NCBI RefSeq assembly: GCF_001610895.1
Contig: NZ_CP011273.1
Location: 2,356,001 to 2,420,000 of the forward strand
Origin: Planctomyces sp. SH-PL62
Lineage (GTDB): Bacteria; Planctomycetota; Planctomycetia; Isosphaerales; Isosphaeraceae
Direction of reading: 5' to 3'
Length of the DNA: 64,000 bases
Shown: one piece after another, positions 18,901 to 27,622 of the stretch
Layout: each line of letters opens with the position of its first letter
Numbering within the stretch: position 1 is the first letter of the stretch
The notes under the pieces: generated by a model
Seen by the model: only the letters and a program-made list of their open reading frames with translations
The model's database searches: none
What the model was told of the DNA's origin: nothing
Program-made: the position numbers and the translations under genes

Positions 18901-19022
18901 CCAACGGCTGGAACCGGGCCGCCGCCGCCTCCTGGCTCCGCGAGGCCTTCCCGGAGACGAAGCCCCCCGAGCCCGGGCCGAAACCGGCCCCGGCGCCCAA
19001 ACCGGACCCGACCCGGACGTGA
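15981..19022 (+). CDS. Large membrane-anchored TPR protein
   Basis: The protein has 1013 residues from the ATG at 15981 (gggag upstream); an earlier in-frame ATG at 15909 lacks a convincing ribosome site. A short polar N-terminus is followed by one membrane helix (about 33-50, AVAALAVILVAGGAIYW), then a long, probably extracytoplasmic region. TPR-like helix pairs are evident at about 280-400 and 640-900 (for example LKRFAEARDNLARYVELSPD and GRPEDARKYLEACAG). The C-terminus is Pro/Lys-rich. There are no enzyme motifs, and the middle part (about 60-280) is not recognised. It is probably a scaffold of the cell envelope. It is convergent with hpnE, with only 16 bases between their stop codons. 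Confidence 0.75.
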   Translation: MTSEENPAEGEGSATPGPNGGEAGRKPAGRTKQAVAALAVILVAGGAIYWNLSNLQEPLSPSSPAVQTFPAVVKPPESVADDANPAEVRSRLSLLDAEGGGRTAVMSRAVAPEDFDSIAGTSQKLLDRELVRQAVLLAARDERGIATRDELLDDASLPTGDAPTLEISTLFRPERTRVMIRKVVKGEVDPLAILSKSLGDGAGMDDYPLRLAAQMERMARTDFPKLLDEAGVKGTPNQVKDSGPVPEGVEEKLRTLGLIEHVQALRSLHQAIRTDGESPERLGALARAYAQLAMLTVHHWSAAYRGFEARAMLYAERLVARAPESASALRHRAFVRGIVGVHGYALKDLEAAAELDSRTPNPAPAPEWAGVLDAYLRYDLPRLDAAEGASRSLAALLKMAALEFPVHTRLLVRSAEAVVQADPDCGRAFDVICGNGALGDQHQATVLGPQAFESFFRAKLKGAADLPAPVRAALDRDADGPALVAALDDAGRPQVDADEPSWGVLAHLARETRFVQVHRRLYFMARTWNVPVDDFWNAAAPLVEGHRYRPYLAALTQDRGDLMAFAEFAEKLDRSDIEPTQGEFIRLALQFQSPRARYDGGVARGHGSHTARDFSLTLGDKSSDRVARAESLLRVSPHNPYAKAMLIKHDWEKTQPKLEDWAKADGTPPAVLRALGTKYLELKRFAEARDNLARYVELSPDQSAYEDLAACYEGEGDEERWLATLDDYLENTEDAGLEHARVQVKLAYHFLGKGRPEKAKDYSDAAAQTGAGWAMMCAAEVEERLGDLDEAESWSRRVSERYGDSWGAWYIFCQRTGRGDLDDARAVARAAVRRPDAATPDVVAWFYWLEKEPDQAIRVLESWIEVQPGPASMMLLILYDQIGAEEKRDAVLERIVGGLEGIGPKTAGICRLLRDALADPNRSLDLAAVDAAIESIRPDTPDFMHVVVGKFLLMRGRPEDARKYLEACAGDPAANGWNRAAAASWLREAFPETKPPEPGPKPAPAPKPDPTRT

Positions 19023-19038
19023 CGGGGGCGGCGATCGA

Positions 19039-20556
19039 TCAGGCCGGCCCGGGGCCGCCGGCCGGATCGTCGGCGCATTCCTCGAAGTCGGGCGTGAAGT
19101 CTTTCTCGGACGGCTCGGGGCTCCCCAGGAGGAAGCGGGCCAGGCGGTCGGGGGGGAGGTCGGGGCGGACGAGACGCTCGGGGCTGCCGAGGTCTTCGAG
19201 GACGCCCTGCGAGGCGAGGTAGCCGCTCCGCACGGCGCCTTCCATCGTGGCGGGCCAGCCGGTGTCGGTCCAGTCGCCGGCCAGGAAGAGGCCGTCGACC
19301 GGCGTGCGCTGCGGGGGCCGCAGCGCGGCGACGCCGGGCCTCGCCGCGAACGTCGCGCCGTGCTCGGTGACGACCCACCAGCGCAGGAGCTTCGCCTCGC
19401 GGGCGACGGGCCACATCTCCGCCAGGTCGGCCAGCACGGCGTCTCGGATCGCCCCCTTGTCCATCCCCACCAGGTCGTACGCCGCGCTGATGACGACCTG
19501 CAGATACTGGCCGCCGGCCTCCGAGCCCCGGCCCTGCAACGCCGAGTGGTTGAAGACCCAGTGCAGCAGACGCCCCGGCGCGACGACGTGGTCGAGCGGG
19601 CAGACGGGCCGGTCGAACCAGAGGTGGACGCCGGTGATCGGCGAGGACTCCATCCCCTTCAGCCCCTCAAGGGCCGGGACGAGCGCCCGGATCGCCGGAT
19701 CGAGCAGGCCGCCGACGCGATCGAACGGGACGGTCGCGACGACGAAATCGGCGTCGAGGGCCTCCCCGTTCCGCAAGGTCACGCCCCCCACGGCCGAGGC
19801 GTCCTCGGGGTCCGGGTCGATCGACCGCACCCCCGTCGTCAGCCGGACCTCGACGCCCCGGGCGCGGAGCCAGGCTTCCAGCGGCGCCCCGTACAACTCG
19901 CCCAACGGCGCGGCGGGGATCTCCATCTGGAAGCCGCGGCGGTTCATCAGGAAGCCGTCGACGAACACCTGCCGGGCCAGGCCCACGTCCATCAGGTCGA
20001 GCCGCTCGTTGAGCGCCGAGACCAGGACCGGCCCCCAGAACAGGTTCATGGTCCGCACGGTCTGCCGGTGCCGGATGAGCCAGTCGGCGAACGTCCCCTC
20101 GGCGCGCCGGCCGGCGTCCCGGTCGAGCGCCAGCCGGGCCAGGCCGTAGGCGACCCGGAGCTTGTCCCCCCAGCGCAGGTGTTTGGACCGCAGGAAGCTC
20201 AGTCCCAGGTGAAAGGGGGCGGGGCCGAGCCCGGCCCGGAGGGTCGACGTGCGGCCGTCGGGGGCCAGGAACGTGATCGCCGGCTCCCGGCGGAAGAGGC
20301 CGTCGATCCCCACCCGGCGGCAGAAATCGGCGAGATTCGTACAGCAGACCATGCTCACGTGCTGGCAGTTGTCGACCAGTTCCCCCGTCACCGGGTCGGT
20401 GAACGAGCCGGCCCGGCCGCCGAGCCGGGGGCGGCTCTCCAGCAGGGTGATCCGCAGCCCCCGGCCGACGAGCGTCGCCGCCGTCGCCAGCCCGGCGAGG
20501 CCGCCGCCGACGATCACGACGCGGGGCGGGGGCGGGGCGGGGGGGGTGCGCTTCAT
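19039..20556 (-). CDS. hpnE: Hydroxysqualene dehydroxylase HpnE
   Basis: The protein has 505 residues. An N-terminal FAD-binding motif VVIVGGGLAGLATAATL is followed by LLESRPRLGGRAGSF, typical of the amine oxidase/phytoene desaturase superfamily. The C-terminus has DGLFLAGDWTDTGWPATMEG, which closes the FAD site. HpnE reduces hydroxysqualene to squalene, the last step of the HpnCDE route. The assignment rests on the fold plus the tight cluster with two squalene/phytoene-synthase-type genes just upstream on the same strand (hpnC 22478, hpnD 21495, hpnE 20556). The C-terminal 35 residues are an Asp/Pro-rich extension. A carotenoid or diapophytoene desaturase function would be the main alternative. 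Confidence 0.88.
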   Translation of the reverse strand: MKRTPPAPPPPRVVIVGGGLAGLATAATLVGRGLRITLLESRPRLGGRAGSFTDPVTGELVDNCQHVSMVCCTNLADFCRRVGIDGLFRREPAITFLAPDGRTSTLRAGLGPAPFHLGLSFLRSKHLRWGDKLRVAYGLARLALDRDAGRRAEGTFADWLIRHRQTVRTMNLFWGPVLVSALNERLDLMDVGLARQVFVDGFLMNRRGFQMEIPAAPLGELYGAPLEAWLRARGVEVRLTTGVRSIDPDPEDASAVGGVTLRNGEALDADFVVATVPFDRVGGLLDPAIRALVPALEGLKGMESSPITGVHLWFDRPVCPLDHVVAPGRLLHWVFNHSALQGRGSEAGGQYLQVVISAAYDLVGMDKGAIRDAVLADLAEMWPVAREAKLLRWWVVTEHGATFAARPGVAALRPPQRTPVDGLFLAGDWTDTGWPATMEGAVRSGYLASQGVLEDLGSPERLVRPDLPPDRLARFLLGSPEPSEKDFTPDFEECADDPAGGPGPA

Positions 20557-20574
20557 GAGGTTCCTTCGGGCTCC

Positions 20575-21495
20575 TCAGGAGACCAGGTCGGACTTGCGGG
20601 GGGACGCCGCGTCTTCGCGGAGCGGGCGGCGGTATCGCGAGGGGAGGGAGCGCAGGGCGACGACGACCTTCCGCCAGGTCGGGACCGACGCCCGGCCGGA
20701 CAGCACGTCGTAGTCGCGCCGGACGATCTCGTCGAGCAGGGCCCGGTAGATGCCGATGATCGTCAGCAGGACCGGACGCCCCACCGGGGCGACCAGAGGG
20801 ACGAGCCCGGCCGCCTCGTCGTAGCAGGCGTAGGCGCGCACGGCGTATTCCTCCAGCAGCCGACGGAGCGCCGGGCCGGTCTTCGCGGCGAGCAGGTCGG
20901 AATCCTCGACGCCGAAGCGTTCGAGGTCGCGCCTCGGGAAATAGACGCGGCCGTTCTCGGCGTCCTCGCGGACGTCGCGTAGGATGTTGGTGAGCTGGAG
21001 CGCCAGGCCGCAGCGGTCGGCCAGGGCCTCGGCGCGGCCGCCGTCGGACTCGTATCCCCAGATGTGGATGCAGCAGAGGCCCACGGCCGACGCGACGTGC
21101 CGGCAGTAGTCCGCCAGCTCCTCGAACTCGTCGAACCGCCGGGGAGAGAGGTCCATCTCCACGCCGTCGATCACCTCGTGCAGCAGCGCCGGGGGGATCG
21201 CGGCGGTGCGGACGGTGTCGGCCAGCGCGAGGAGGCCGGGCCAGGACGACGGCCGGCCGTCGAGCGCCTGGTCGAGGTCGCGGCGCCACTCGATCAGCGC
21301 GAGCGGCTTGTCCACGCCGGGGCGATCGTCGTCGGCCAGGTCGTCGGTGTGCCGCATGAAGGCGTACAGCGCGCACATCGCGCGACGGCGATCGGCCGGC
21401 AGGAGCCGGAACGCGTGGTAGAAGTTGCGGGCCTCGCGACGGGCGATCTCGCCGCAGACGCGGTAGCTCTCCGCAAGCCGGGCGTCGGTCTTCAC
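20575..21495 (-). CDS. hpnD: Presqualene diphosphate synthase HpnD
   Basis: The protein has 306 residues from a GTG at 21495 that overlaps the stop of hpnC (GTGA), so translation is coupled. Both Asp-rich motifs of trans-isoprenyl head-to-head synthases are present: MRHTDDLADDD near residue 45 and LQLTNILRDVREDAENGRVY near 165. There is also ARNFYHAFRLLP at the start and DVLSGRASVPTWRK at the end. It should condense two farnesyl diphosphates to presqualene diphosphate. The order hpnC-hpnD-hpnE is the one known for the non-eukaryotic squalene route in hopanoid-producing bacteria, and in planctomycetes squalene can also feed C30 carotenoids. Confidence 0.92.
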   Translation of the reverse strand: MKTDARLAESYRVCGEIARREARNFYHAFRLLPADRRRAMCALYAFMRHTDDLADDDRPGVDKPLALIEWRRDLDQALDGRPSSWPGLLALADTVRTAAIPPALLHEVIDGVEMDLSPRRFDEFEELADYCRHVASAVGLCCIHIWGYESDGGRAEALADRCGLALQLTNILRDVREDAENGRVYFPRRDLERFGVEDSDLLAAKTGPALRRLLEEYAVRAYACYDEAAGLVPLVAPVGRPVLLTIIGIYRALLDEIVRRDYDVLSGRASVPTWRKVVVALRSLPSRYRRPLREDAASPRKSDLVS

Positions 21496-22478
21496 GGGGA
21501 AGCCTCCCCGCGCGGCGATCTCGCGACCGGCCGGGGCGCGGCTCCGGGCCGGGGAGCCTTGCGACCGCCGGACAGTCGCGCCCGGGCCAGGCCGAAGACG
21601 GCGCGGGCCATCAGCCCGAGCTTCGCCGCCTTCCCCAGCGACGGCCGGGCGGAGAGCACGTCGAAGCCGCAGGCCTCGATCCGGTCCAGGATCGCGAGCC
21701 CCCCGCGCGAGAACAGGTCCACGTCCACGGCGAACTCCCCCGGGATGCGGGAGAGCAGGGGGCGGCCCCGGTCGAACAGCTCGCGGGTCCGGGCGACCTC
21801 GAACTTCAGCAGGTCGGCGAAGGCGGGGGTGAAGCGGCGGGCCCGCAGGTCGTCCTCGCGGACGCCGAACCGCTCGCGATCCTCGCGCGGCAGGTAGATC
21901 CGGCCGATGTCCAGGTCGCGCGAGACGTCCTGCCAGAAGTTCGCGAGCTGGAGCGCCGTGCAGGTGGCGTCGGAGAGCTTCGCGTTCTCCTCGTCGAACG
22001 CGCCCGCGACGTACAGGACGAGCCGGCCCACCGGGTCGGCCGATCCGGTGCAGTAGTCGCAAAGCTGGTCGAAGGTGGCGTAGTCCGTGACGGACTGGTC
22101 CTGGACGAAGGCGTCGATCAGGGCGTGGAACGGCCCGGGCGGGATGCCGTAGCGGTCGACGGTCTCCCCCAGGGCGATCATCACGGGGTGCCGGGCCCGG
22201 CCCTCGAACATCGCGTCGAGTTCGCCGCGCCACCAGGCGAGCAGCTCCAACGAGCGGGCGGGGTCGCCGACCTCGTCGGCCAGGTCGTCGGACCAGCGGC
22301 AGAAGGCGTAGATCGACTGGAAGGCGGGCCGGTGCTCGCGCGGGGTCAGCCAGGTGACGACGCTGAAGTTTTCATAGTGAGAGGCGGTCAGCCGCGCGCA
22401 ATAGTCGAGCGCGTCCCGGCGCGAGGCGGTCTCGCGGGCGGGGGGGCCGAATCGCCGGAGGTCCGTCTCGAACGTCAT
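21492..22478 (-). CDS. hpnC: Squalene-route enzyme HpnC (hydroxysqualene synthase)
   Basis: The protein has 328 residues. The first Asp-rich motif reads FCRWSDDLADEVGDP and the second LQLANFWQDVSRDLDIGRIY, the pattern typical of HpnC (LANFWQDV) as opposed to HpnD (LTNILRDV). It also has ALDYCARLTASHYENFSVVT near the N-terminus. HpnC converts presqualene diphosphate to hydroxysqualene. It is first in the hpnC-hpnD-hpnE unit. The last 35 residues are Arg/Pro-rich and probably disordered. The region in front (22479-22693) holds no other gene and should contain the promoters for this unit and for the divergent DUF1080 gene. Confidence 0.92.
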   Translation of the reverse strand: MTFETDLRRFGPPARETASRRDALDYCARLTASHYENFSVVTWLTPREHRPAFQSIYAFCRWSDDLADEVGDPARSLELLAWWRGELDAMFEGRARHPVMIALGETVDRYGIPPGPFHALIDAFVQDQSVTDYATFDQLCDYCTGSADPVGRLVLYVAGAFDEENAKLSDATCTALQLANFWQDVSRDLDIGRIYLPREDRERFGVREDDLRARRFTPAFADLLKFEVARTRELFDRGRPLLSRIPGEFAVDVDLFSRGGLAILDRIEACGFDVLSARPSLGKAAKLGLMARAVFGLARARLSGGRKAPRPGAAPRPVARSPRGEASP

Positions 22479-22693
22479 CCCGGGTCGCTCCGCTCCGAAG
22501 GTCGCCGCACGTTTGGGGCGTGATGGAGATCGATTCTACAGGGGGCCGGCGCATCCCGCCAGTCGGGCGCCGGGCGGCCCATTGACCCCGCCCCGCCGCG
22601 CCCCGACAATCGGCGCGTCTTCGCCGGTCGAGTTGATCGACCGCACCACGCGGCCTTCCCGCCGCACCTTCTCACACCCAGGGGAGAGCGATC

Positions 22694-23317
22694 ATGCGCA
22701 AGATGACCACGATCCGGCTCGCGGGCCTGCTCGCGACGGCGTTCCTGCTCCAGGCGTCGGCCGCACCGGCCCGCGCCCAGGCGACGCCGCTGTTCGACGG
22801 CAAGAGCCTGCAAGGCTGGATCACGCCCGACGACAAGGCCCTCTTCAGCGTCGAGGACGGCGTGATCGTCGGCCGCACCGCCGGCGACCTCAAGAAGAAC
22901 GAGTTCCTGGTCACGGCGAAGTCCTACAAGGACTTCACCCTCAAGGCCAAGGTGAAGCTCCGCAACGGCAATTCGGGCATCCAGGTCCGCAGCAAGCGCG
23001 CCGACGACGGCGCCGTCTCCGGCCCGCAGGCCGACGTGGCCGACGGCTATTGGGGCCTGCTCTACGACGAGCGCGGCCGCGGCATCCTCGAACGCTACCC
23101 CGAAGCCGAGGCCGCCAAGATCGTCAAGCAGGGGGACTGGAACGACCTCGCCATCACCTTCAAGGGCAAGCGCCTGACCGTCGTCCTCAACGGCGTCACC
23201 GTCATCGACCGCGAGGACAAGGAGTTCCCCGACGACGGCGTCATCGCCCTCCAGGTCCACGTCGGCCCCGCGATGGAAGTCCGCTACAAGGACATCACCA
23301 TCGAAGAACTGAACTGA
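22694..23317 (+). CDS. Secreted DUF1080-like (3-keto-disaccharide hydrolase-type) protein
   Basis: The protein has 207 residues with a strong ggggag site before ATG 22694. A signal peptide (about 1-30, cleavage near ARAQ) is followed by ATPLFDGKSLQGWITPDD, the hallmark start of the DUF1080 jelly-roll domain. Further in are FTLKAKVKLRNGNSGIQVRS and LQVHVGPAMEVRYKDITIEEL, which give the typical beta-sandwich end. The family is greatly expanded in planctomycetes, and some members hydrolyse 3-keto-glucosides. This copy is a single domain and is probably periplasmic or secreted. The exact sugar substrate cannot be inferred. Confidence 0.88.
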   Translation: MRKMTTIRLAGLLATAFLLQASAAPARAQATPLFDGKSLQGWITPDDKALFSVEDGVIVGRTAGDLKKNEFLVTAKSYKDFTLKAKVKLRNGNSGIQVRSKRADDGAVSGPQADVADGYWGLLYDERGRGILERYPEAEAAKIVKQGDWNDLAITFKGKRLTVVLNGVTVIDREDKEFPDDGVIALQVHVGPAMEVRYKDITIEELN

Positions 23318-23435
23318 CTCCAAGCGTTCGGACCGGGACCGCCGCCGTACGCAGGTCGTCGGAGCGTTCCCGGTCCGGGCTCGGCCCCCCTCGCCGGACC
23401 CCCCGGGCCGTTTCGGACGCCGATGGAGGCTCGCC

Positions 23436-24362
23436 ATGGCTCGCTTCCTCGCCACGCCGATCGCCGTGCTTCTCAGCCTGGCTTCCCAGGCGTACGGCGA
23501 CGACATGGCCCCCATCATCGAGAAGGTCCGCGCCCATGAGGCCGCTTACGATGACTTCCGGATCAAGTTCACGAGACGATACAGCCTGAAGGCCCCGACG
23601 GTGCGCCTGGAGACGATGATCCGGGACCGCGAACACGTCGTGGACTACGTGATCAAGGGCGCGAAGTACCGATACCGGCTCGAAGGCTTCGAGGACCCCG
23701 TCAAGGGCGACCGGCTCCGGCTGGATATCACCCGGATCAGCGACGGCAAGGACACCCGATACCTGGACGGTCGCGCCATCGCGAACATCCTCCACAACAC
23801 GACCGCGATCGACTACGAGATTTACACCCCGCACCTGCTGCTCCTCCCCAATTTCGGCGTCGACGGGCCGCTCTCCCGCATCCTCGGGGGCCGGTCGGCC
23901 TCCGAGAAACGCCGGATCACGGTCGAGCCCGCGGGCGAGGAGGAGGTGAGGGGCTGGCCTTGCCAGGTCGTGAAGATCGCCCATCATCGGATCGAGGACG
24001 ACCCGGACGTCGTCAAGCTCTGGCTGTCCGTCAAGCAAAACCACCTGCCCATCAAGACCGAGGGATTCAACCCGGAGGTGAGCCGGACGTCGCCCGTCGA
24101 GACCGGCGAGGTCGAGGCCCTGAGGGAAGTCGAGCCCGGGCTCTGGTTCCCGACCGCCTCCTCGGTCGTCGTCTACGACCCCTTCGAGCTCGCCAAGGGG
24201 CGTCGGACGGCGCTGGGGATCCACCAGTTCAAGGCCGAGGCGATCACCCTCCGTCCTCAGGTGGACGACAGCCTCTTCACCGAGCTGACCATCCCCGACG
24301 GGGTACCGGTGATCGAGGCCGACGGCGACCGAATCCTTCGCCGATACGTCCAGGGCGAGTGA
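23436..24362 (+). CDS. Hypothetical secreted protein with LolA-like beta-sheet pattern
   Basis: The protein has 308 residues with a signal peptide (1-21, MARFLATPIAVLLSLASQAYG) and no further membrane segment. Alternating beta strands (for example EHVVDYVIKGAKYRYRLEG and KTEGFNPEVSRTSPVETGEV) are consistent with an outer-membrane lipoprotein sorting-like half barrel, as in many secreted planctomycete proteins. No family is claimed. The C-terminal part of the 45299-46645 protein shows a similar style. It lies 118 bases after the DUF1080 gene on the same strand and is convergent with the gene at 24476-26623. Confidence 0.6.
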   Translation: MARFLATPIAVLLSLASQAYGDDMAPIIEKVRAHEAAYDDFRIKFTRRYSLKAPTVRLETMIRDREHVVDYVIKGAKYRYRLEGFEDPVKGDRLRLDITRISDGKDTRYLDGRAIANILHNTTAIDYEIYTPHLLLLPNFGVDGPLSRILGGRSASEKRRITVEPAGEEEVRGWPCQVVKIAHHRIEDDPDVVKLWLSVKQNHLPIKTEGFNPEVSRTSPVETGEVEALREVEPGLWFPTASSVVVYDPFELAKGRRTALGIHQFKAEAITLRPQVDDSLFTELTIPDGVPVIEADGDRILRRYVQGE

Positions 24363-24475
24363 CGTCGGCCGCCGAGTCCCCGACCGATCCCGCCGCGACG
24401 CTCCCTCGGCCGACCTGAAGGCCACCTTGGGAGAAGGCTTGATCGCGACGGCCGGGCGGGGCGTCGTCTCCGGGG

Positions 24476-26623
24476 TCAGCGGCCGTCTTCGAACACCGCC
24501 CGGTAGTTGAAGCGGTCGTTGGGGGCGGCGTCGCCGTTGAGGGTGAAGTCGGACCAGTCGCCGGTCTCGGCGAGGGCGTCGGCCCACTTGAAGTCGATCG
24601 AGGTCCAGCCGGGCTTGAGGCCCAGCGACGCGATCGGGAGGGCCAGTTCCAGGCGGTCGCCGGCGGTCGCGGCTTCGATCGCTTGCGGGTCGGCCCATTC
24701 GTACTTGCCGCCCACGTTGCGTTCGAGGGTCGGCCGACCCGGGGTGCGGCCGACGACGAAATCGTAGCCGAGCCAGCCGGTTTTCGGGTCGGCGTCGACG
24801 TCGAGGAGCAGCATCGGGCCCCCCTGCTCGGGCGTCGCCCGGATCGCGGCGCGGCACTGGAGCAGGAAGGAGACGCGGTCGGCGTCGCGGCTCGTTCGGG
24901 CGGCGATCAGGTCGTTGCGGCCGGTGTGGTTGACGTAGCGGAGGGTCTGGCCCCAGCCCGGATAGTCGCGGTCGACCGGGTCGCCGATCGTGTCGCGGAA
25001 CTCGGGGGCGACGCCGTCCCAGTCGTCGAACCGGCCGTCGATCGCGATGGGACGGGACGTGACGACGGTCGCGGGCCGGGCCCCCTTGTAGCGCCGGACC
25101 TCGGAGACGAGCTGGTAGTAGAAGGCGTCGCCGTGCCCCCCCTTCATCGGCTCGATGTCGCGGCTGAACTCGCGGTCGAACTGGTCGACGAACGTGACCG
25201 GGCCGGCCCCGGCCAGCGGAAAGGTCTCGTCGAAGCGGCCGGCGATCCATTCGTTCCAGCCGGTGACGAAGACCAGGGGCGGGTCGATCTCATGCGCCCG
25301 GCTCCACTGCTCGGCGAAGTTCTTGCCGGTGAAATCGACCCCCTCCGGCCCCGGCTGGCGGCCGTTGGAGAAGCTCCTCCCGTGCGATCGCGGGTGGCTG
25401 AGCACGCCGAGCTTGCCGTCGACCGCGTTCTGGCCGACGCCCACGGAGACCTGCTCGGGCTTCCCCTCCTCATCCGGGAACGGGTGCTGGGGGTGGACTT
25501 CCAGCCAGCTCCACTGCGCCCGGGCGGTGGGGCCCTGGAAGTAGTCGGGCTGGGGGCGGCGGAACGTGAAGAACGACATCATGCGGCGGTCGGCCTCGTC
25601 GATCCGACCGACCCGAAGGTTCAATTCCCCCCGTCCGTCCTTCCAGACGCCGATGCGGCCCTTCGGTTCGGACAGCTCCAGGTGGTAGGCGCCCGCCGGC
25701 GCGGAGGCGTCGAGCGTGATCGCCTGCCAGGCGTTGTCGCGGACGTCCTCGACCCGCCGGGAGGCGACGACCTCACCCTTCGCGTCGCCGCGACGGAGCG
25801 TCAGCGTCGCCGAAGCCCCGCGCTCGCCCCAGGTCGGCGTAACGAGCGCTGCGGAGTCGAACGGGACGTCGACGGTGAAGCACGTCCCGAGCGTCTCGCC
25901 CGGCGCCAGGGGGACCGAGGTCGTGTGCTTCTCGCGCTTGAGGACGTCGTTCGTGAGCAGGTCGGGGTCGGCCAGGATGAGGGGCTTGCCTTTCCACTGG
26001 AACCAGAGGTCCGGGTGGAGGCCGGGCTCGTAGAGCTGCTCATACAGCTCGCGGACGACCTTCCGGGGCGCCCAGAACGGGGTGAGGAAGGCGATCTTCG
26101 GCACGCGGAGGCCCTGCCGCCGCATCTCGTCGAACGTCGTCCCGAGGGCCTTCCAGCTTTCGGGGTAGGTGAGCTGATTCGTGACGTCGAAGAAGACCGC
26201 GTCGACTCCGGCGTCGGCCAGCATCTGGGCGTGCTTGCGGAGGACGGCCGGGTCGTCGTTGCGGTAATAGCCGAAGATCGACTCGCCCCAGTGGTGGGGG
26301 TAGTGCTTCGGCCCCCAGAGCGGGTTGCCCGGCTCGCTCATCGCGTTCGGGGCCGCTTGGAGGATCTTCGAGATGTCGAACGGGCCCTGCTCGCCGCTGC
26401 GCCCCAACCAGAGGAAGTAGAAGATGGCCACCGTCTTGTCCGGCTTCGGCGGGCCGACTTCCGAGGCGGTCAGGGTCCGTCGGCCCAGGCCGTCGACGGC
26501 GACCCAGGTGTCGCTGAACAGGTCGCGAGGCCCTTCCTCCGCTCGGGCGATCGGGAGGAGAGGGAGCGCCAGGCAGGCGAGGGCGAGCCCGAGGAGGGCC
26601 GGGAACGCGCGGGGCGTCTTCAT
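24476..26623 (-). CDS. Secreted GH99/GH71-like glycosidase with C-terminal sugar-binding-like domain
   Basis: The protein has 715 residues with a signal peptide (1-28, cleavage near ARAEE). The N-terminal half contains VAIFYFLWLGRSGEQGPFDI, GYYRNDDPAVLRKHAQMLAD and AGVDAVFFDVTNQLTYP, a pattern of GH99/GH71-type TIM barrels that act on mannan- or alpha-glucan-like substrates. Further in is PPLVFVTGWNEWIAG, which could carry a catalytic Glu. The C-terminal about 170 residues start with PIAIDGRFDDWDGVAPEF and resemble a CBM9/DOMON-like carbohydrate-binding domain. The long central insert (about 230-330) looks like a small beta domain. Substrate and catalytic residues are not certain. Confidence 0.65.
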   Translation of the reverse strand: MKTPRAFPALLGLALACLALPLLPIARAEEGPRDLFSDTWVAVDGLGRRTLTASEVGPPKPDKTVAIFYFLWLGRSGEQGPFDISKILQAAPNAMSEPGNPLWGPKHYPHHWGESIFGYYRNDDPAVLRKHAQMLADAGVDAVFFDVTNQLTYPESWKALGTTFDEMRRQGLRVPKIAFLTPFWAPRKVVRELYEQLYEPGLHPDLWFQWKGKPLILADPDLLTNDVLKREKHTTSVPLAPGETLGTCFTVDVPFDSAALVTPTWGERGASATLTLRRGDAKGEVVASRRVEDVRDNAWQAITLDASAPAGAYHLELSEPKGRIGVWKDGRGELNLRVGRIDEADRRMMSFFTFRRPQPDYFQGPTARAQWSWLEVHPQHPFPDEEGKPEQVSVGVGQNAVDGKLGVLSHPRSHGRSFSNGRQPGPEGVDFTGKNFAEQWSRAHEIDPPLVFVTGWNEWIAGRFDETFPLAGAGPVTFVDQFDREFSRDIEPMKGGHGDAFYYQLVSEVRRYKGARPATVVTSRPIAIDGRFDDWDGVAPEFRDTIGDPVDRDYPGWGQTLRYVNHTGRNDLIAARTSRDADRVSFLLQCRAAIRATPEQGGPMLLLDVDADPKTGWLGYDFVVGRTPGRPTLERNVGGKYEWADPQAIEAATAGDRLELALPIASLGLKPGWTSIDFKWADALAETGDWSDFTLNGDAAPNDRFNYRAVFEDGR

Positions 26624-26729
26624 GGGGGCGAGTCCGTGATGGCGGGGAGGGAAGGAGCCGCGACCTGGGTCGGCGGGGCCGGCTCGCGATCGCGGCGGGG
26701 ATGGCTTCGGCGGAGGGTGTCAGGCCAGG

Positions 26730-26960
26730 TCAGGAATCCGCGGGCTCATCGGGGTGGAGGACGATCGTCCCATCCTCGAGGTGCCTGATCGTCCCCCAAT
26801 GCCGGATGTTGTGCTCGTGGCCCAGGGAGTCGGCGACGACTTCCTGGATCGTGTACCGCCCCGGCTCCAGGTCGGCGGCGACGGCTCGGAAGTACGAGAT
26901 CGTGTCCGCCCGGGCCAGCTCATGGCCGTGGGCGTCGATCAGACGAAACAGGTCGGACAT
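26730..26960 (-). CDS. Small hypothetical protein
   Basis: The protein has 76 residues from the ATG at 26960, which has a strong gggaggtgg site. It has no signal peptide or membrane helix. Acidic and His-rich parts (SLGHEHNIRHWGTIRHLEDG) are seen. It may be one of the small planctomycete cytosolic proteins of unknown function. The longer frame upstream (to 27041) is less likely. It follows a gene-poor stretch. Confidence 0.6.
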   Translation of the reverse strand: MSDLFRLIDAHGHELARADTISYFRAVAADLEPGRYTIQEVVADSLGHEHNIRHWGTIRHLEDGTIVLHPDEPADS

Positions 26961-27041
26961 GCTCCACCTCCCGGATCGCCGGCGCCGTCGGCCGGTCGAC
27001 CCTTCCCGATCAGGGTCGAATCGCGAGAAACCGCCACTCAA

Positions 27042-27622
27042 GACAAACCCATTATACGCCCCCGCCCCGCCGGTTCACGCCCCGACCCCGCCCGACCTCG
27101 ATCTCACGCCGACAGCCCCCCGCGCGACGGCCGGGAATTGGCTTCGATCGCAAACCTCGAAAAGCGAAGCCATCGGACGCAAACTGTTCCAGACCATCGA
27201 GATATATGCGAATTCCGGGAACCTGAATTGGCTTCGTTCGGCGGTTTTGATCGAGTCTCCTGAACGCCGGACGCGTCGTTTTCCGAGATCGGCCGGGTCG
27301 GGATCGACGGACGACGCGACCCGCGGGGGAATCCCCCAACTGGATCATGCGCCCGGATGGTCGAACGGATTCAAGCGTTCGAGGAATCGGTTGCAGAAAC
27401 GCGGAATCCGGCCCGCCGACCCCTCCCCGCGAGGAGCAGGGGCGGCGGTCGATTCGTCACGGTTGCTCGGCGGCGGGGGGCGGTGGTCTTCTTCCCTGCC
27501 TGGGTGCTTAGCCAACTTGGCCCCTGGTTGGTCGGCGCTGGCCCCGCCCCTCGAACGGCGTCGACCCGGAGTTCCGCTATCCACGCCCGGAGGAGGCGTA
27601 ATGCCGCTCATGGAAGGGACGC
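27042..27622. other. Gene-poor stretch with a weak repeat
   Basis: About 580 bases hold no convincing gene. A short direct repeat gaattggcttcg occurs at about 27136 and 27225. The 27125-27260 part is more AT-rich than its surroundings, and on the minus strand a 98-codon open frame (27348-27052) crosses it, but it has no ribosome site and an unlikely composition. The stretch may be a degraded gene. 27600-27622 is the downstream flank of the next gene. Confidence 0.4.
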